This document shows positions 62,362 to 64,000 of a DNA stretch of 64,000 nucleotides, piece by piece. A program made the position numbers and the translations under genes. The stretch spans positions 29,924,629 to 29,988,628 of the forward strand of contig JASEVX010000011.1 of assembly GCA_031761405.1 (NCBI GenBank), written 5' to 3'. Position 1 is the stretch's first letter, and every line of letters starts with the position of its first letter. The stretch comes from Serripes groenlandicus (Eukaryota; Mollusca; Bivalvia; Cardiida; Cardiidae). The notes under the pieces were generated by a model. It saw only the letters and a list, made by a program, of their open reading frames with translations. It ran no database searches and was not told the origin of the DNA.

Positions 62362-62575
62362 AAATGTCTGCTTCAGATTCTTTGAATTTTGGAATAAGGG
62401 CTCAGACTGTATCAACCCTAAACCTATTCCAAACATGGAGTAAATCAATAATTCCCAGTCTCCGTGTATGAAGAGTTATGTCAACAAACAATTGTGAACG
62501 AGTCTCTAGGGTGGCTCCTTTAGGTCTCTTGCAGCATTACAAATTCTAATCATATCTGAACATGAAACTCTAACA
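62362..62575. other. Unassigned spacer
   Basis: Nothing recognised apart from a GTCTGCTTCAGATTC scrap. Confidence 0.4.
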
Positions 62576-62686
62576 TTAACCCTTTCCCACATCTAGATGC
62601 TAAATTCCAAAGTCTCTGCAGCAGATGACAATATGAAAACAAGCAACTTCTCCTTTTGCAACAACGTTTTCAACTCTATTCAAAAA
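62576..62686 (+). mobile_element. MITE (ACATA) fragment cut by a pearl element
   Basis: TTAACCCTTTCCCACATCTA to ACGTTTTCAACTCTATTCAA; the other half is not found. The MITE bits at about 63576-63620 (AGACGCATTTGCAGCAGACA) are a left arm, so from another copy. Confidence 0.7.
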
Positions 62687-63575
62687 CAAGACATGTTTGT
62701 CAAACATTAAGCCCCACGGAGCGCCATGTTGTCAGGATTATTTGGACATGTTTTGACCCGATGACTTCTAAATCAATAGGGGTCATTTACTGGTCAACCC
62801 CAGTCTCCATGTCAAGTCTGAGGGCCATGGGTGCAGGCAATATCGAGTTATCACTCGGACAAGCTTTTCATATTCAAGGTCACTGTGACCTTTACCTTTG
62901 ACCCGATGACCTCAAAATCAATAGGGGTCATCTACTGGTCAGGTCAGACCTCCAAGTCAAGTTTGAGGACCAAAGGTCCAGACATTGTTGAATTATCACT
63001 CGGACAAGCTTGGTCACTGTTACCCTGACATTTCACCTGATAACCTCGCAATAGGGGTCATCTACTGGTCACCCCCAGCCTCTATGTTAAGTTTGAGGGC
63101 CATGGGTGCAGGCAATGTCGAGTTATCACACGGACAAGATTTTGTGTTCAAGGTCAGTGATCTTGACCTTTGACCCTATGACCTCAAAATCAATGGGGGT
63201 CATCTACTGGTAACCCCAGTCTCCATGTCAAGTTTGAGGGCCATGGGTGCAGGCCATTTTGTGTTATCCCTCGGACAAGCTTTTCGCGTTCAAGGTTTAC
63301 TGTGACCTTGAACTTTGACCCGATGACCTCAAAATCAATTTGGATCATCTACTGGTCAGGCCAAACCTCCAAGTAAAGTCTGAGGACCATAGGTCAAGGC
63401 ATTGTTGAGTTATCAATCGGACAAGCTTGGTAACTGTGACCTTGACCTTGATCTACTGGTCACCCCCAGCCTCCATGTTAAGTTTGAGGGCCATAGGTGC
63501 AGACAAGATTTCGCGTTCAAGGTCACTGTGACCTTGACCTTTTACCTGATGACCTCAAAATCAAGCATTCAAGGT
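62687..63575 (+). mobile_element. Pearl-like element, 5' end and core
   Basis: AACAAGACATGTTTGTCAAA at the 5' end (AACAAGA plus short GACA/TGTC stem). About six units near 145 bp contain GAGGGCCATGGGTGCAGGC and ACTCGGACAAGCTT. Exact AGGTCACTGTGACCT palindromes are at 62877-62891 and 63520-63534. The linker and 3' hairpin are missing. Confidence 0.75.
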
Positions 63576-63645
63576 CAGACGCATTTGCAGCAGACAAGTT
63601 TTGGAAACATTGTGGCACATTATTAAGACACTTAACATATTCAAT

Positions 63646-64000
63646 TACAAGACCTCGGGCTGAGGGTGTCTCGCCCTTCTAAGAAAATCAGATATTAAAT
63701 GGTATCACTATGCAAAAAGAAGGTAAAGTTGATAAAATGTGAAAAAGTAAGTTTTGACGTTGACGGATGTTCCATGACCTAACAATACATCTGACAAAGT
63801 TTCAGAAAAATTCCAGCAGGGGTTGCTGAGATAGTTTAAGTTTTGAGGTTAAGTTACCTAACAATGGTTAAGTTATGCACAATTATGACCTCGACCCTGA
63901 AAATTTTGACGTTGACAGATGTCCCATGACCAAACAATACATCTGACAAAGTTTCAGAAAATTTCAGCAAGGGTTGCTGAGATATAAGAAAGGTTAAGTT
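63646..64000 (+). mobile_element. Pearl-like element, 5' end, running off the window
   Basis: TACAAGACCTC-GGGCT-GAGG (A/TACAAGA plus 5' hairpin) followed by GTGTCTCGCCC. Two core units share TTTTGACGTTGAC.GATGT, ATACATCTGACAAAGTTTCA and GGGTTGCTGAGATA (about 63753 and 63908, period 155). Confidence 0.7.

Overview
This window looks like non-coding DNA from an animal genome, most likely a bivalve mollusc. I could support no protein-coding gene, exon, rRNA or functional tRNA in 64 kb. The longest open frames (up to about 136 codons) are translations of repeat copies or lack any recognisable domain. The bivalve assignment is an inference. It rests on long tandem cores of about 145-167 bp framed by conserved ends, the layout known for bivalve 'pearl' elements and BIV160-like satellites, and on tRNA-derived SINEs with a shared 3' domain.

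The sequence is a mosaic of four repeat classes. (1) The dominant class is one family of short inverted-repeat elements (MITEs), about 150-280 bp. They start TTAACCCTTTCCC and end GGGAAAGGGTTAA, have long imperfect inverted arms (CTGCAGCAGACGACTTT / AAAGTCGTCTGCTGCAG) and a short internal hairpin (GAAATTGC..GCAATTTC). The TTAA at each end and the CCC/GGG tips fit the piggyBac superfamily. I count roughly 60 copies with both ends visible plus some 30 fragments. There is a well-preserved 'TCATA' subfamily and an older, more degraded 'ACATA' subfamily. (2) Pearl-like elements, probably non-autonomous Helentrons, are present in at least six sequence families (P1-P6) plus partial ones. All share AAC(A/T)AGA plus a 5' hairpin, a subterminal inverted repeat, usually a tandem core, a GACGG-rich linker and a 3' hairpin ending in TA-rich sequence. 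(3) tRNA-derived SINEs occur in three families (S1, S2, S3) that share one 3' domain. (4) Other cut-and-paste elements are two non-autonomous hAT elements with exact 8-bp target duplications, a mariner-type MITE nested in a foldback element, and several unclassified inverted-repeat elements.

Layout: 1-7.8 kb pearl pieces, MITEs, one P1 pearl and nested SINEs; 7.8-16 kb MITEs with two local tandem amplifications (11.4-12.4 kb and 14.6-15.2 kb); 16-23 kb MITEs and tRNA-like repeats; 23.4-24.9 kb a second P1 pearl almost identical to the first; 25-28 kb MITEs; 27.9-30.2 kb a longer P1 pearl; 30.6-31.5 kb an inverted-repeat element inside a SINE; 32.1-33.6 kb a P2 pearl; 34-35.8 kb a palindromic MITE and a hAT element nested in MITEs; 36-37.3 kb a P4 pearl; 42.1-44.1 kb a hAT-like element carrying a P3 array; 48.2-49.8 kb a P5 array; 56.5-58.2 kb two foldback elements; 61.0-61.8 kb a second hAT element; 62.7-64 kb further pearl arrays running off the window.

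Nothing here works as an operon or pathway. What the window records is the order of insertions (MITE in SINE, pearl in MITE, MITE in MITE, hAT in MITE) and structural features of the elements. The best points are paired changes in hairpins and terminal repeats, and arrays of nuclear-receptor-type half-sites in the P1 cores. In MITE entries '+' means the arm containing TAGACGC..CTGACGCC lies on the left.
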